From assembly GCA_021812745.1 (NCBI GenBank), contig JAKAMS010000015.1, positions 1-16,346 on the forward strand: a stretch of 16,346 bases of DNA, read 5' to 3'. The translations under genes were made by a program, and so were the position numbers. The notes below the pieces were generated by a model that saw only the letters and a list, made by a program, of their open reading frames with translations, did no database searches and was not told where the DNA came from. Source of the stretch: Bacteroidota bacterium. GTDB taxonomy: Bacteria > Bacteroidota > Ignavibacteria > Ignavibacteriales > Melioribacteraceae. Shown here one piece after another: positions 16,237-16,346 of the stretch. The first letter of the stretch is position 1. Every line of letters starts with the position of its first letter.

Positions 16237-16346
16237 ATGCAGATCGATTTCCCGATACGGCTGACGCCTATCGGGATCCTCGCTTCGCCTCACATAGTTC
16301 GGCAAATCGAGGCGAGTTCGCTTCGCTTCGAGAGACACACAACGAT
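16237..16346. repeat. Second palindromic insertion in CRISPR repeat 26 (window end)
   Basis: The repeat starting at 16220 again matches the consensus for 17 nt and then switches to the same sequence as at 16047; 16220-16276 is identical to 16030-16086 (57 nt). The same CCCGATA/TATCGGG hairpin is present (16251-16275). After it the sequence differs, with another inverted repeat TCGCCTC (16285-16291) / GAGGCGA (16309-16315), and AGAGAC at 16331-16336 that may be a degenerate repeat end. The window stops at 16346, so the right border is unknown. Confidence 0.65.

Larger units (their letters stand above)
14345..16346 (+). CRISPR. Type III-B CRISPR array, 24 intact repeats plus interrupted distal repeats; runs off the window
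   Basis: The 35-nt repeat starts GTTTGAATGAGATTTG and ends GTCGATTGAGAC. I see no base change among the 24 intact copies (14345 to 15993). Spacers are 33-38 nt. Intact repeats start at 14345, 14415, 14485, 14558, 14628, 14700, 14770, 14838, 14908, 14977, 15046, 15115, 15185, 15257, 15328, 15401, 15470, 15543, 15614, 15683, 15751, 15821, 15891 and 15959. The last 8 bases, ATTGAGAC, resemble the ATTGAAAC/G crRNA 5' tag of type III systems, so transcription is on the + strand from the leader at 14105-14344. Spacers at 15363-15400 and 15505-15542 are identical. From 16030 on, repeats are broken by palindromic insertions, which marks the distal, oldest end. The repeat contains an internal imperfect tandem, TCGATGAG then TCGATTGAG. 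Confidence 0.97.

Overview
The window is a complete type III-B (Cmr) CRISPR-Cas locus, about 14.4 kb including the array, on an AT-rich bacterial contig. The upstream end carries the C-terminus of a monomeric NADP-dependent isocitrate dehydrogenase and a small hypothetical protein of a type I associate with Bacteroidota. AT richness, weak or absent Shine-Dalgarno sites on several genes, the Bacteroides-like Cmr1 and CorA sequences, and the GC-rich palindromic repeats next to a DUF559 nuclease all suggest the Bacteroidota/Ignavibacteria (FCB) group. That placement is inference, not proof.

Layout, all genes on the + strand. (1) 2-184: isocitrate dehydrogenase tail with a hairpin terminator. (2) 185-1017: long gene-free stretch with one strong inverted repeat. 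(3) 1030-1743: hypothetical protein of 237 aa. (4) 1910-13278: one tightly packed operon, NrN(DHH)-CorA fusion, cmr1, cas10/cmr2, cmr3, cmr4, cmr5, cmr6, then a Cas6-reverse transcriptase-Cas1 fusion, with gaps from -4 to 16 nt. (5) 13277-13810: a DUF559 endonuclease gene bracketed by GC-rich hairpins, lying between the RT-Cas1 gene and cas2. (6) 13829-14104: cas2. (7) 14105-14344: AT-rich leader. (8) 14345 to window end: CRISPR array with 24 intact 35-nt repeats and, at the distal end, repeats broken by palindromic insertions.

How the parts work together (family knowledge plus inference). The Cas6 domain cuts pre-crRNA and leaves the 5' tag ATTGAGAC. crRNA loads into the Cmr1-6/Cas10 complex, and Cmr4 cuts bound target RNA. 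Cas10 keeps the GGDD cyclase motif but has no HD nuclease domain, so it should act mainly as a second-messenger synthase. The first gene fuses a DHH-type phosphodiesterase (NrN-like) to a CorA-like membrane effector. In Bacteroides fragilis, Cas10 of a III-B system makes SAM-AMP, CorA is the membrane effector, and a separate NrN degrades the signal. Here effector and degrading enzyme would be one polypeptide. The RT-Cas1/Cas2 module could acquire spacers from RNA.

Most interesting points: the NrN-CorA fusion; a triple Cas6-RT-Cas1 protein paired with a CorA signalling branch; palindromic elements inserted at the same nucleotide of several distal CRISPR repeats; a DUF559 gene with flanking hairpins inside the adaptation module; an identical 38-nt spacer present twice; and a leader with three copies of one 11-bp motif.
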